Positions 19,834 through 30,884 of a DNA stretch of 64,000 nt are shown here, in pieces. Every line of letters starts with the position of its first letter. Position 1 is the stretch's first letter. Under the pieces are notes generated by a model. It was not told the DNA's origin. It was given only the letters and a program-made list of their open reading frames with translations, and searched no databases. The DNA lies in the NCBI RefSeq assembly GCF_943736975.1, contig NZ_CALSFO010000008.1:1-64000 (forward strand), given 5' to 3'. Both the position numbers and the translations under genes were made by a program. The DNA comes from Streptococcus sp. Marseille-Q0941. GTDB taxonomy: Bacteria > Bacillota > Bacilli > Lactobacillales > Streptococcaceae.

Positions 19834-19905
19834 GGTCCGTTGGTCAAGGGGTTAAGACACCGCCTTTTCACGGCGGTAACACGGGTTCGAATCCCGTACG
19901 GACTA
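19834..19905 (+). tRNA. tRNA-Glu (UUC)
   Basis: 72-nt tRNA, identical in sequence to the tRNA at 29-100 but in opposite orientation. The anticodon loop is TTTTCAC between CCGCC and GGCGG. CCA is not encoded. It is followed after 5 bases by tRNA-Asn. This pair is the right border of comCDE in mitis-group streptococci. Confidence 0.97.
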
Positions 19906-19910
19906 TATTA

Positions 19911-19984
19911 TCCGCCATAGCTCAGTTGGTAGTAGCGCATGACTGTTAATCATGATGTCGTAGGTTCGAGTCCTACTGGCGGAG
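19911..19984 (+). tRNA. tRNA-Asn (GUU)
   Basis: 74-nt tRNA. The acceptor TCCGCCA pairs with TGGCGGA, the anticodon stem CATGA/TCATG closes the loop CTGTTAA (anticodon GTT), and the T-arm is GGTTCGAGTCC. Discriminator base G. Co-transcribed with the preceding tRNA-Glu. Confidence 0.97.
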
Positions 19985-19991
19985 TCAAACA

Positions 19992-20019
19992 AAAAAGAAC
20001 ACCATTGGTGTTCTTTTTT
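19992..20019. terminator. Bidirectional terminator between tRNA-Asn and tetR
   Basis: AAAAAGAACACC pairs with GGTGTTCTTTTT around a short ATT loop. The A-run on one side and T-run on the other make it functional on both strands, ending the tRNA operon (plus) and the TetR-family gene (minus). Confidence 0.9.
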
Positions 20020-20029
20020 ATGTCTAATT

Positions 20030-20566
20030 TTAATCTCCTAACATTTTCATAAGAAAGTCTGTCATTTCTTGCGGACTTTCTTTTTTTCCATGAGCAATCC
20101 AAGTTTGGCATACACCAAATAGTGCATTTGTTAGATAGATACTACTATACTCTAACTCAATCTCGTTTAAATTTAACTGCATAAAACGTTTTTGGAGATC
20201 TGTACTGAGCAGGATGTGCAGTTTATTTCTCAAGAAGTTTTGTATTTCTTTTGTACCATTTTCAGAAAGAAGAGCAGCTAGTAGTGGTTCAGATTCTAAG
20301 TATTCGAAAACTTCTAGAATAGCATCTCTTTTATGATTTGCGTGTTTTTGGAAAATGTACTCAAAAGTATGAAATAGCTTACTTTGGTAGTGTTCAATCA
20401 TATCATACTTATCTTTGTAGTGAGTATAAAAGCTAGAACGACTAATTCCGGCTTTTTCTGCTAATTTAACAGTGCTAATTTGATCAAATGGCTGTTCCGT
20501 TAATAATTGAACCATGGCGTTCTCAATAGTACGTTTGGTTTTTAAGCGTTTGTTGCTCTCTTTCAT
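20030..20566 (-). CDS. TetR/AcrR-family transcriptional regulator
   Basis: 178-residue regulator. The N-terminal helix-turn-helix (about 10-55) has the TetR pattern TVKLAEKAGISRSSFYTHYKDKYDM. The C-terminal ligand-binding half is all-helical, of the TetR_C class seen next to YhgE/Pip genes. It is divergent from the large membrane protein YhgE, with a 128-bp shared control region, so it probably represses that gene and itself. RBS GGAGG is at normal spacing. The inducer is unknown. Confidence 0.88.
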   Translation of the reverse strand: MKESNKRLKTKRTIENAMVQLLTEQPFDQISTVKLAEKAGISRSSFYTHYKDKYDMIEHYQSKLFHTFEYIFQKHANHKRDAILEVFEYLESEPLLAALLSENGTKEIQNFLRNKLHILLSTDLQKRFMQLNLNEIELEYSSIYLTNALFGVCQTWIAHGKKESPQEMTDFLMKMLGD

Positions 20567-20590
20567 AGCTCCTCCTTGTGAACATAAATA

Positions 20591-20704
20591 GACAATGTGT
20601 CCAAATATAATTATTTTGACTTGTAAATAATATTTTTTAATGTATAATCTATTATATCAAAATTTTAGACAATATGTTTAAAAAAGGAGACAATATGTTT
20701 AAAG
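20591..20704. promoter_or_regulatory. Control region of tetR and yhgE with repeated AGACAATRTGT
   Basis: AGACAATGTGT at 20591 (within the small palindrome GACA-ATG-TGTC), AGACAATATGT at 20668 and again at 20689. The last two are part of a 16-bp exact direct repeat, AGACAATATGTTTAAA, 21 bp apart. A plus-strand promoter TTGTAA (20622-20627), 16 bp, TATAAT (20644-20649) lies between the outer copies. The 20591 palindrome is a candidate TetR operator. Confidence 0.5.
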
Positions 20705-23349
20705 AATGGAAAGCAATTTTTAAAAAACCAACCTTTATCATTGTAATGATAGGGATTTCTCTTATTCCTGCTTTATACAACATCATATTTTTATCATCTA
20801 TGTGGGATCCATATGGGCAATTATCTGAGTTGCCTGTAGCGGTTGTTAATAACGATAAGGAAGCTTCTTACAATGGAACTACAATGACTATTGGAAAAGA
20901 CATGGTGTCCAATTTAAAGGAAAATAAATCATTAGATTTTCATTTTGTCAATGAAGAAGAAGGTCAGAAAGGTTTAGAAGATGGTAATTACTATATGGTA
21001 GTCACTTTGCCAAGTGACTTATCTGAAAAGGCTGCTTCTATTTTAACAGACCATCCAGAACAAATGACCATTAACTATCAAACTTCTAGTGGGCATAGCT
21101 TCATCGCAAGTAAGATGAGTGACTCTGCCATGACACAGTTAAAACAGACTGTTTCTGCTAATGTAACCGAAACCTATACGAAAGCTTTATTTCAAAAGAT
21201 GGGAGATTTAAAATCTGGTTTAACGAAGGCAACAGATGGAAGTGAACAATTGGCCAACGGGGCTAGTCAGTTAGCTGTTGGAAGTCAGACATTATCTTCA
21301 AATCTTAATACTTTAGCCAACTCAAGTTTAACTTTTTCTAATGGAAGTGAACAATTTACAAAAGGGTTGACAACATATGTCACAGGAGTAAACCAACTAA
21401 ATGTTGGGTTAGGAACATTTAATGATGGGTTACAGAACTATACAAGTGGGGTTTCACAGGTTGACAGTGGACTTAATCAATTATCTTCAAAGACTCCTGA
21501 ATTAGTAGCAGGTGTCAATCAGCTAAATACAGGAATGAAGACATATGCAGGAGGAGTTTCGCAACTGAATGCAGGTCTCAATCAATTTTCAGTTGGTGTC
21601 AATGCATATACAAGTGGTGTTGACAAACTATCTGTTGGAACAAATCAATTATCTAGTCAATCAGATTCATTAAGAGATGGTATTACTCAATTAAATAAAG
21701 GGATAAAAGAAATTTCTACTCAATTGAATACGACATCTCAACAGAAAGAAGATATAACCCAGTTAACTACTAGTTTAGATGAGTTGAATAAAGCTCTTCA
21801 AGCTGTAACTATATCAGATAATACTGAACTTAAAACGACAATATCTAATGACTTAGCAACTATATCTACTCTCGCTCAAACTATTGTAACTAATAGTCAA
21901 TCAGAACAAGAGAGAACTCTTAGCAATCTTCAATCAACAGTAACTTATCAAACTCTCACTGATGCTCAGAAAAAAGAATTGGCTGAAGCTGTTTCAAATA
22001 ATTCTAATTCTACGATTGATTCAGCAAAAGAAATTTTAACATCAGTAGGAAATTTAAAAGTAAGTTTGGAAAGTGTGAACCAACCAGTCTCCAATCTTTC
22101 TACTTTACAGACGAAAGCAAATCAATTATTACCTGTAGCTTCTAGTTCTTTGACATCTATGTCAAGTGGATTTACACAGTTACAAAATGCTGTAGATAAT
22201 CAGTTAGTTCCTGGTAGTCAATCAATTGAAAATGTAGTTAAAGAATATACTAAAGGATTGGATACTATTTCTTTAGGTGTAAATCAACTAAGTGAAAAGA
22301 ATACAACTTTGACAACAAGTTTAGATCAATTGGTTTCTGGGTCAACTAAGTTGACAGAAAATTCTTCAACATTGACAACTGGTTTGGATACACTAGCTGG
22401 GAAAACTCCAGAATTAGCAACAGGTATCGAAAAATTATCATTTGGCTCTAGTCAATTAAATAGTAAGAGTCCAGAGTTAATGTTAGGTCTTGATAAAATA
22501 TATCTAGGATCAAGTCAATTAACAGATAAATCAAGTCAATTACTTTCAGCTAGCTCTCAATTAGGAAGTGGTGCAGAAAAAATTGCAGACGGTGCTGGGA
22601 AATTAGCAGATGGCAGTGCAACTTTAACTGCTGGTATAGAAAGTTTACAAGTAGGAGCTACAGGACTAGGAAAAGGATTAGGTAGTGCTAGCAATCAGCT
22701 AAAACAAGCATCAACAGAGCCTAATAATGCAGAAATACTATCCGCTCCTTTGAGTCTTTCAAAAACAGATAATGATCAAGTTCCTGTAAATGGAATTGCT
22801 ATGGCTCCTTATATGATATCAGTCGCCCTTTTTGTTGCTGCATTATCAACAAATATGATTTTTGCTAAATTACCTTCAGGTCGTCATCCTGAGAGCCGTT
22901 GGGCTTGGGTTAAGTCACGCTTTGAAATAAATGGAGTCATTGCTGTGTTAGCAGCTGTCTTAGTCTATGGAGGAGCCCATCTTATTGGCTTAACAGCAAA
23001 TCATGAAATGAGAACCTTATTCTTAATCATCATCGCAAGTTTGACCTTTATGTCTATGGTAACTACTTTAACGACATGGAATAGTCGTTTAGGTGCTTTC
23101 TTCTCTCTTATTTTACTATTATTACAATTAGCATCAAGTGCAGGAACTTATCCACTTGCTTTGACAAATGATTTCTTTAAAGCGGTCAATCCTTGGTTGC
23201 CAATGAGTTATTCAGTTTCAGGATTGAGACAAACAATTTCTATGACAGGGAATATGCATCATCAAGTAATTTTCCTTCTTGTAACGTTAGTTCTATTCAT
23301 AGGATTAGGTATGCTGGCTTATCAACCTAAGAAAATGGACGAAGATTAG
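20695..23349 (+). CDS. YhgE/Pip-family membrane protein
   Basis: Large membrane protein of the phage-infection-protein (Pip/YhgE) family. 884 residues from the ATG at 20695, which has AAAGGAG directly upstream; an in-frame ATG 21 bases earlier gives a duplicated MFKxx start. One N-terminal membrane segment (about 14-34), a long extracellular region (about 40-690) rich in short repeats of the type QLxxGxxxLxxG, then about five C-terminal membrane segments from VPVNGIAMAPYMIS onward. The family includes lactococcal Pip (a phage receptor) and ABC-2-like exporters. The transported substrate is unknown. Probably controlled by the divergent TetR. Confidence 0.9.
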   Translation: MFKEWKAIFKKPTFIIVMIGISLIPALYNIIFLSSMWDPYGQLSELPVAVVNNDKEASYNGTTMTIGKDMVSNLKENKSLDFHFVNEEEGQKGLEDGNYYMVVTLPSDLSEKAASILTDHPEQMTINYQTSSGHSFIASKMSDSAMTQLKQTVSANVTETYTKALFQKMGDLKSGLTKATDGSEQLANGASQLAVGSQTLSSNLNTLANSSLTFSNGSEQFTKGLTTYVTGVNQLNVGLGTFNDGLQNYTSGVSQVDSGLNQLSSKTPELVAGVNQLNTGMKTYAGGVSQLNAGLNQFSVGVNAYTSGVDKLSVGTNQLSSQSDSLRDGITQLNKGIKEISTQLNTTSQQKEDITQLTTSLDELNKALQAVTISDNTELKTTISNDLATISTLAQTIVTNSQSEQERTLSNLQSTVTYQTLTDAQKKELAEAVSNNSNSTIDSAKEILTSVGNLKVSLESVNQPVSNLSTLQTKANQLLPVASSSLTSMSSGFTQLQNAVDNQLVPGSQSIENVVKEYTKGLDTISLGVNQLSEKNTTLTTSLDQLVSGSTKLTENSSTLTTGLDTLAGKTPELATGIEKLSFGSSQLNSKSPELMLGLDKIYLGSSQLTDKSSQLLSASSQLGSGAEKIADGAGKLADGSATLTAGIESLQVGATGLGKGLGSASNQLKQASTEPNNAEILSAPLSLSKTDNDQVPVNGIAMAPYMISVALFVAALSTNMIFAKLPSGRHPESRWAWVKSRFEINGVIAVLAAVLVYGGAHLIGLTANHEMRTLFLIIIASLTFMSMVTTLTTWNSRLGAFFSLILLLLQLASSAGTYPLALTNDFFKAVNPWLPMSYSVSGLRQTISMTGNMHHQVIFLLVTLVLFIGLGMLAYQPKKMDED

Positions 23350-23352
23350 ATA

Positions 23353-23368
23353 TGTTTCACGTGAAACA
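23353..23368. promoter_or_regulatory. parS: parS site (perfect)
   Basis: TGTTTCACGTGAAACA is an exact 16-bp palindrome matching the ParB-binding consensus. It lies in the spacer just after yhgE, about 9 kb right of oriC. Confidence 0.93.
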
Positions 23369-23420
23369 ATGATATAAACAGATTGATAGAACTATCAACT
23401 AAAAATTCATAAAAACAATA

Positions 23421-23451
23421 AAACTCAGTTGGATTATCCAACTGAGTTTTT
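23421..23451. terminator. Bidirectional terminator between yhgE and the ABC-F gene
   Basis: AAACTCAGTTGG pairs with CCAACTGAGTTT around a short loop, with A-rich and T-rich flanks on each side, so it can terminate both convergent genes. Confidence 0.9.
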
Positions 23452-23461
23452 ATAATCTAAT

Positions 23462-25084
23462 TTAATCTTTCCAAAGTTCTTTTACTTTTGCTTGAACTTC
23501 AGCATTTTCTAAGAATTCGTCATAGGTTTCATCAATACGATCAATGACACCATTTTTAGAAAGGACGATGATGTGATTTGCTAATGTTTGAATAAATTCA
23601 TGGTCATGACTGGCAAAGATGATCGATTCTTTAAAGTTTTTCAATCCATCATTCAGACTTGAGATTGATTCCAAGTCTAAGTGATTTGTAGGATCGTCAA
23701 GCACAAGGACGTTTGATTTCAAAAGCATGAGTTTTGAAAGCATCACGCGCACTTTTTCCCCTCCTGACAAGACGTTTACAGGTTTGTTAACTTCGTCTCC
23801 AGAGAAGAGCATACGACCCAAGAATCCTCGTAGGAAGGTATTGTCATCTTCTTCTTTACTTGCAAATTGACGTAACCAGTCAAGGATAGATTCGCTACCA
23901 GCAAAATCAGCTGAATTGTCTTTTGGCAAGTAAGAGCGACTAGTTGTAACTCCCCACTTGACAGTTCCTTCATATTCGATTTCACCCATAATAGCACGGA
24001 TCAAGGCAGTTGTTTGGATGTCGTTTTGTCCGATAAGAGCTGTCTTGTCACCTGGACGCAAGATGAAGCTGATGTTGTCAAGAATAGTTTCACCGTCAAT
24101 CTTTACAGATAGATTTTCTACTGTCAAGAGGTCATTACCAATTTCACGTTCAGCTTTAAAGCTGATAAATGGGTATTTGCGACTAGAAGGAACGATTTCT
24201 TCTAGTTCAATCTTGTCAAGCATTTTTTTACGTGAAGTTGCTTGTCTTGATTTAGAAGCATTGGCAGAGAAGCGAGCAACGAATTCTTGGAGTTGTTTAA
24301 TTTTTTCCTCGGCTTTGGCATTACGGTCTGCTAGTAATTTAGCAGCAAGCTCAGATGACTCCTTCCAGAAGTCGTAGTTTCCGATATAAAGTTTGATTTT
24401 ACCAAAGTCCAGGTCGGCCATGTGAGTACATACTTTGTTCAAGAAGTGACGGTCATGGGAAACAACAATGACAGTATTATCAAAGTCAATCAAGAAATCT
24501 TCTAACCATGTAATAGATTGGATATCAAGACCGTTGGTTGGCTCGTCCAAAAGAAGGACATCTGGTTTACCAAATAGGGCTTTAGCAAGGAGAACTTTCA
24601 CCTTGTCCCCGTTTGCAAGTTCGCTCATATTTTGGTAATGAAGTTCTTCAGGGATATTTAGGTTTTGGAGGAGTTGTGAAGCTTCACTCTCTGCTTCCCA
24701 ACCACCTAGTTCAGCAAATTCTCCTTCAAGTTCAGCTGCACGGACACCATCTTCGTCTGAAAAATCTTCCTTCATATAGATAGCATCTTTTTCTTTCATG
24801 ATGTTGTATAGTTTTTCATTTCCCATGATAACAACATCAATAACACGTTCATCCTCATAGTCAAAGTGATTTTGACGAAGGACAGAAAGACGTTCATTTG
24901 GTCCAAGAGAAACATGACCAGTTGTAGGTTCGATATCACCAGCTAAGATTTTTAAAAAAGTTGATTTTCCAGCACCATTGGCACCAATCAAACCATAGGT
25001 ATTTCCTTCTGTAAATTTGATGTTGACATCATCAAACAATTTTCGATCACTAAAACGTAGTGAGACGTCAGTAACTGTTAGCAA
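23462..25084 (-). CDS. ABC-F family ATP-binding protein (YkpA/YbiT type)
   Basis: 540-residue cytosolic protein with two ABC domains and no membrane segments. ABC-F proteins act on the ribosome. NBD1 is canonical: GANGAGKST (35-43 region) and the Walker B LLLDEPTNGLD. NBD2 is atypical: the Walker A reads GQNDIQTTA, lacking the invariant lysine, and the Walker B reads LVLDDPTNHLD, with Asp replacing the catalytic Glu, while the signature LSGGEKVRV is intact. The second site is probably weak or inactive for hydrolysis. I recall the same divergence in pneumococcal homologues, so it is likely lineage-wide rather than a mutation here. Confidence 0.93.
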   Translation of the reverse strand: MLTVTDVSLRFSDRKLFDDVNIKFTEGNTYGLIGANGAGKSTFLKILAGDIEPTTGHVSLGPNERLSVLRQNHFDYEDERVIDVVIMGNEKLYNIMKEKDAIYMKEDFSDEDGVRAAELEGEFAELGGWEAESEASQLLQNLNIPEELHYQNMSELANGDKVKVLLAKALFGKPDVLLLDEPTNGLDIQSITWLEDFLIDFDNTVIVVSHDRHFLNKVCTHMADLDFGKIKLYIGNYDFWKESSELAAKLLADRNAKAEEKIKQLQEFVARFSANASKSRQATSRKKMLDKIELEEIVPSSRKYPFISFKAEREIGNDLLTVENLSVKIDGETILDNISFILRPGDKTALIGQNDIQTTALIRAIMGEIEYEGTVKWGVTTSRSYLPKDNSADFAGSESILDWLRQFASKEEDDNTFLRGFLGRMLFSGDEVNKPVNVLSGGEKVRVMLSKLMLLKSNVLVLDDPTNHLDLESISSLNDGLKNFKESIIFASHDHEFIQTLANHIIVLSKNGVIDRIDETYDEFLENAEVQAKVKELWKD

Positions 25085-25291
25085 AGTTTTTCTCCTATTA
25101 TATGTAATACTCTAATTCTACTAGAAAATCACTAAATATTCAAATTTTTATTTGTCAATTTTTTGTAAAGAAAGTTGACAAATGATTTACAGTTGAAAGG
25201 GTTAACAAGTCTATTGTTTGAATAAAAAAATTATCTGTCTTTTTATTAAAAAAATGCTATAATTGAAAGGACCATATCAAAGGAGAATCAA

Positions 25292-26317
25292 ATGAATAAA
25301 CCCATTATTTTAACAGGAGATCGTCCAACGGGGAAATTACATATTGGGCACTACGTTGGGAGCTTAAAAAATCGTGTCTTACTACAAGAAGAAAATAAAT
25401 ATGATATGTTTGTCTTTTTAGCTGACCAACAAGCCTTAACAGACCACGCAAAAGATCCTCAAACTATAGTAGAGTCTATTGGGAATGTCGCTTTGGACTA
25501 TCTTGCAGTGGGGTTAGATCCTAATAAATCAACGATTTTCATCCAAAGTCAGATACCAGAATTGGCAGAACTTTCTATGTATTACATGAATTTGGTATCT
25601 TTGGCCCGTTTGGAACGAAACCCAACCGTCAAAACAGAAATTGCTCAGAAAGGTTTTGGGGAAAGTATTCCAACTGGATTTTTAGTTTACCCAGTTGCGC
25701 AAGCTGCGGATATTACAGCATTTAAAGCTAACTTGGTTCCAGTAGGAAATGACCAAAAGCCGATGATTGAACAAACACGTGAAATTGTTCGTTCTTTTAA
25801 CCATGCCTACAATTGTGATGTTCTAGTGGAGCCAGAAGGAATATATCCGGAGCATGAAGGTGCAGGACGTTTGCCAGGTTTAGATGGTAATGCCAAAATG
25901 TCGAAATCACTTAATAATGGTATTTACCTAGCTGACGATGCAGATACTTTACGCAAAAAAGTGATGAGTATGTATACTGATCCAGATCATATACGTGTTG
26001 AGGATCCAGGTAAGATTGAGGGGAATATGGTTTTCCATTACTTATATGTGTTTGGTCGTCCTGAAGATGCTCAAGAAATTGCAGAGATGAAAGAACACTA
26101 TCAACGTGGAGGCCTTGGTGATGTGAAGACGAAACGTTATCTACTTGAAATACTTGAACGTGAACTTGGTCCTATTCGTGAGCGCCGTATTGAATTTGCT
26201 AAGGATATGGGAGAAGTGTACAATATGCTTCAAAAAGGAAGTGAAAAAGCTCGCGAGGTTGCAGGGCAAACTCTATCTGAGGTTAAGGAAGCAATGGGAC
26301 TAAATTATTTTAAATAA
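25292..26317 (+). CDS. trpS: Tryptophanyl-tRNA synthetase
   Basis: Class I aminoacyl-tRNA synthetase charging tRNA-Trp. 341 residues with the HIGH motif in [12 protein letters not shown] (about 13-24) and the KMSKS loop in [21 protein letters not shown] is 7 bases before ATG. A TATAAT at 25258-25263 serves as the -10. The 200-bp leader region shows no obvious T-box structure. Followed by a terminator. Confidence 0.97.
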   Translation: MNKPIILTGDRPTGKLHIGHYVGSLKNRVLLQEENKYDMFVFLADQQALTDHAKDPQTIVESIGNVALDYLAVGLDPNKSTIFIQSQIPELAELSMYYMNLVSLARLERNPTVKTEIAQKGFGESIPTGFLVYPVAQAADITAFKANLVPVGNDQKPMIEQTREIVRSFNHAYNCDVLVEPEGIYPEHEGAGRLPGLDGNAKMSKSLNNGIYLADDADTLRKKVMSMYTDPDHIRVEDPGKIEGNMVFHYLYVFGRPEDAQEIAEMKEHYQRGGLGDVKTKRYLLEILERELGPIRERRIEFAKDMGEVYNMLQKGSEKAREVAGQTLSEVKEAMGLNYFK

Positions 26318-26336
26318 TAGATAAAATATGAATCGT

Positions 26337-26376
26337 AAAACTATCTCTTCCATAGAATTACAGAGATAGTTTTTTT
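26337..26376 (+). terminator. Intrinsic terminator after trpS
   Basis: AACTATCTC pairs with GAGATAGTT across a 15-base loop and is followed by a run of T. Confidence 0.88.
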
Positions 26377-26398
26377 ATGTTTTCTGCCATAAATATAA

Positions 26399-27957
<1,559 letters not shown>

Positions 27958-27960
27958 CAA

Positions 27961-27989
27961 AAAATCTCCTGTTTAACAGGAGATTTTTT
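27961..27989. terminator. Bidirectional terminator between guaB and recF
   Basis: AATCTCCTGTT pairs with AACAGGAGATT, flanked by A-run and T-run, serving the convergent guaB and recF. Confidence 0.93.
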
Positions 27990-28011
27990 GTTATTTACAA
28001 CGCTGTAAAAC

Positions 28012-29103
28012 TTAGTTTACAGATAATTGACCATTTTTTACTGTAAATACACTGAGATTATCTGGTAAGTTTTGAAGATGCTCTAGACTAGTAGTAGTAA
28101 TAAAGGTTTGAATATTTTGAGATATAGTCTCTAACAATTTAAGTTGACGAGTATTGTCAAGTTCACTCATAACATCGTCAAGTAAAAGAATAGGCGCTTC
28201 CTTGGTAATACTCTCCATCAACTCAATTTCAGCTAGTTTGATAGATAAAACTAAGCTGCGATGCTGTCCTTGACTGCCAAAACTTGCTTCTATACCGTTG
28301 ATTAAGAAAACCATATCATCTCGATGAGGACCAACTCCAGTGTTCTTTTTAAATAAATCTCTAGCTCTACTCTTTTGAAGTGCCCTATAAAAAGAATCAG
28401 CTAAATGTTCTTTGTCAACAAAATTTACAGAAGGTTGATAGCGTATTGACAGTTCTTCTAATTGGTCTGAAATGTCAAAATGTTTCTTTTGACCAAAGAA
28501 ATCCATTTTCTGTATAAAGTCAGTTCTATGAATCATTACACGACATCCATATTCAACCAGTTGATCATCAAGAACAGATAAAAAAGTTTCATCAATGTTT
28601 TGTGTAGTTTTTAGATAGGTGTTTCTTTGTTTAAGAATATGGTTATAGCTTGACAAGTCTGACAAGTAAATCGGTTTGATCTGTCCCAACTCCATGTCAA
28701 TGAATTTACGTCGAATAGCTGGCGCACCTTTGACAAGTTGTAAATCTTCTGGAGCAAATAAGACAACATTCATATGTCCGATATAATCAGAAAGACGAGC
28801 CTGTTTTAAATGATTCACTTTAGTAATCCGACCTTTTTGTGTTAAGTCGATTTCAAGTGGGATAGTTGCTGTTTTCTTCTGCAACAGTCCAGAGACTTGT
28901 AGTTGTTCTTCTTCAAACTGAATTAAATTTTTGTCTGTCTTTGTTCGATGACTTCTTGTTAAGGCTAAAAAATAAATACTTTCAAGAAGATTCGTTTTTC
29001 CTTGAGCGTTCCGGCCAACAAATACATTTAATTTTGGATTAAAATCAACTTCGATATTATGATAGTTACGAAATTGTTTAATGGATAAATTTTTCAACCA
29101 CAT
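28012..29103 (-). CDS. recF: DNA replication and repair protein RecF
   Basis: SMC-like ATPase that, with RecO and RecR, loads RecA at gaps. 363 residues with Walker [10 protein letters not shown] (about 30-38), the signature segment [16 protein letters not shown], and Walker [13 protein letters not shown]. It starts 2 bases after the S4-domain gene, forming the yaaA-recF pair seen beside the origin in bacilli. Here it sits 14 kb from oriC on the lagging strand. Confidence 0.97.
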   Translation of the reverse strand: MWLKNLSIKQFRNYHNIEVDFNPKLNVFVGRNAQGKTNLLESIYFLALTRSHRTKTDKNLIQFEEEQLQVSGLLQKKTATIPLEIDLTQKGRITKVNHLKQARLSDYIGHMNVVLFAPEDLQLVKGAPAIRRKFIDMELGQIKPIYLSDLSSYNHILKQRNTYLKTTQNIDETFLSVLDDQLVEYGCRVMIHRTDFIQKMDFFGQKKHFDISDQLEELSIRYQPSVNFVDKEHLADSFYRALQKSRARDLFKKNTGVGPHRDDMVFLINGIEASFGSQGQHRSLVLSIKLAEIELMESITKEAPILLLDDVMSELDNTRQLKLLETISQNIQTFITTTSLEHLQNLPDNLSVFTVKNGQLSVN

Positions 29104-29105
29104 AA

Positions 29106-29474
29106 TTATCTACCTGGGAAGCGTGGTGCAGGTTTTGTATTTGTTGGTTGAGCTTTTTTTGTAGATTTTTTTTGAACTTTCTTATTCATTTCCTTTACAA
29201 GTTTAGCTACACGTTCTTTCTCAAGTTTTTCTAGACGAAACTCCTCTAGTTCTTCTGGGGTTGGTTGAACTAGAACGATCTGGATTTTTAAATCAGGGAT
29301 TTCAATAGAATCCCCGATTCTAATTTTCTTGCCTCGACGGTTTTCTAATTCTCCATTAAAATATACAAGATGGTCAGACAAAAAAGATTTAATAGCACCA
29401 CCACTTTGTATGATTCCAAGGTCTTTCAAAAGAGATTGGAGAGTAATAAATTCTTCAAATAATTTGTATTCCAT
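29106..29474 (-). CDS. yaaA: S4-domain RNA-binding protein YaaA
   Basis: 122-residue protein with an S4-like domain ([20 protein letters not shown], then [15 protein letters not shown]) and a long basic C-terminal tail rich in K, P and R. B. subtilis YaaA (RlbA) lies next to recF and has been linked to ribosome assembly. The tail is longer than in bacilli. Transcribed with recF from a promoter in the divergent spacer. Confidence 0.9.
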   Translation of the reverse strand: MEYKLFEEFITLQSLLKDLGIIQSGGAIKSFLSDHLVYFNGELENRRGKKIRIGDSIEIPDLKIQIVLVQPTPEELEEFRLEKLEKERVAKLVKEMNKKVQKKSTKKAQPTNTKPAPRFPGR

Positions 29475-29495
29475 AGTTCACCTCAATCTTTGGTA

Positions 29496-29606
29496 TTATA
29501 CCATATTTTGCTCAAAATAGTTGAGAAGAAACCACTGATATGAAAACGATTTTAATTTTAAAAGAGTCAAAGAGAACAAGAAAATTTTTCGTTTTCATGG
29601 TATAAT
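29496..29606. promoter_or_regulatory. Divergent promoters of yaaA-recF and the M16-like pair
   Basis: A minus-strand TATAAT (29501-29496) is the -10 for yaaA-recF, and a plus-strand TGGTATAAT (TATAAT 29601-29606) is an extended -10 for the M16-like genes. Neither has a strong -35. The 159-bp spacer holds nothing else that I recognise. Confidence 0.65.
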
Positions 29607-29633
29607 AGAACTCTATGTAAAAGGAGGTAAAAG

Positions 29634-30884
29634 ATGGAGTTATTCCCTGGAATTGCAGTGCATTTTATCCAATCTAAAAAGTTTAAGACTAATAAAATAA
29701 CCATGCGTTTCACAGCTCCATTATCTCTGGATTTAATTTCAGGGCGCATGTTAAGTGCCAGCATGCTTGAAACAGCTAATAAAAGTTATCCAACCGCTCA
29801 GATTCTAAAAAAACATTTGGCTGCATTGTATGGAGCGGATTTATCGACTCATGCATATAGAAGAGGACAAAGCCATCTCGTAGATGTCAGTTTAACTTAT
29901 GTTCGAGACGAATTTTTAAGTAAGAAAAACGTGTTAACTTCTCAAATTTTAGAATTATTGTATCAAGTCATATTCAATCCCTTGTCAGATGAGGAAGGAT
30001 TTGAAAAGAGTGCCTTTGAAATTGAGAAAAAACAACTGTTGGCAAGACTGGAATCAGAATTAGAGGATCCTTTCTTCTTTGCGCATAAAGAATTAGATCA
30101 TTTGTTTTTCCAAGAAGAATCCATGCAGTTAGTCCCTAAAGATTTGATTTCCAGAATTTCTGAAGAGACTTCTAAAACTTGTTATTCAAGTTTCCAAAAA
30201 ATGCTGAACGAAGATAGGATTGATTTATTCTTTTTAGGGGACTTTAATGAAATAGAAGTTCTAGAAATCCTGAAGAAATTTAACTTGACAGGTCGTAAAG
30301 ATGCTGTAAACATTCAATATCGACAAGAATATTCAAATATTCTTAGGGAAGGAATTATCAGAAAAAACCTAGGGCAGTCTATTCTAGAAATGGGGTACCA
30401 TAGCACAATTGGTTATGGAGATGATCAAAAGATGGCTTTACTTCTTGTAAACGGTCTGCTTGGAGCTTTCCAGCACTCTAAATTGTTTACTCAAGTAAGG
30501 GAAAAGGAAGGTCTAGCTTATACTGTATCTAGTTACCTGGATCTTTTTAGTGGATTTTTACGATTATTTGCTGGAATTAATCGTAAAAACCGAAACAAGG
30601 CAAGAAAATTGATGAATGATCAATTACTCAATATCAAAAATGGTAGATTTACAGATGCTGAAATCAATCAGACTAAGGAAATGATTCGTAGAACGATGTT
30701 GTTGAGTCAGGATAATCAAGATTCGATAATTGACAGAGAATACTTAAGCATCTTTTTTGGTAAATCGGTTTTAGACCTGGATACTTTGATAGAGACACTA
30801 GAGCAAGTCGACAAGGAGGCAATCTGTAGGGCTGCGTCTAGTCTAAAATTGCAAGCTATCTATTTTATGGAAGGAGCAGAATGA
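29634..30884 (+). CDS. ymfF: M16-like zinc protease homologue, inactive partner (YmfF)
   Basis: 416-residue protein of the insulinase/M16 fold. The active-site HxxEH is absent: the expected region reads LSASMLETANKSYPTAQ. This makes it the non-catalytic subunit of a two-component M16 peptidase, analogous to the alpha subunits of processing peptidases. The next gene supplies the metal site and overlaps it by 4 bases. In B. subtilis ymfF-ymfH precede rodZ(ymfM)-pgsA, and the same order is seen here. Confidence 0.88.
   Translation: MELFPGIAVHFIQSKKFKTNKITMRFTAPLSLDLISGRMLSASMLETANKSYPTAQILKKHLAALYGADLSTHAYRRGQSHLVDVSLTYVRDEFLSKKNVLTSQILELLYQVIFNPLSDEEGFEKSAFEIEKKQLLARLESELEDPFFFAHKELDHLFFQEESMQLVPKDLISRISEETSKTCYSSFQKMLNEDRIDLFFLGDFNEIEVLEILKKFNLTGRKDAVNIQYRQEYSNILREGIIRKNLGQSILEMGYHSTIGYGDDQKMALLLVNGLLGAFQHSKLFTQVREKEGLAYTVSSYLDLFSGFLRLFAGINRKNRNKARKLMNDQLLNIKNGRFTDAEINQTKEMIRRTMLLSQDNQDSIIDREYLSIFFGKSVLDLDTLIETLEQVDKEAICRAASSLKLQAIYFMEGAE

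Noticed and set aside
20674-20694. Upstream ATG as the yhgE start
   Set aside because: It lies in the first copy of the tandem duplication without a ribosome-binding site; the second ATG has AAAGGAG at the right distance.
21200-22700. Repeated segments in yhgE as a possible DNA repeat array or CRISPR
   Set aside because: The repetition is at the protein level (short QLxxG motifs) with variable DNA sequence and no constant spacers.
25085-25291. Possible T-box leader upstream of trpS
   Set aside because: I see no specifier stem, no T-box sequence and no terminator hairpin, and the predicted transcript leader is only about 25-30 nt.
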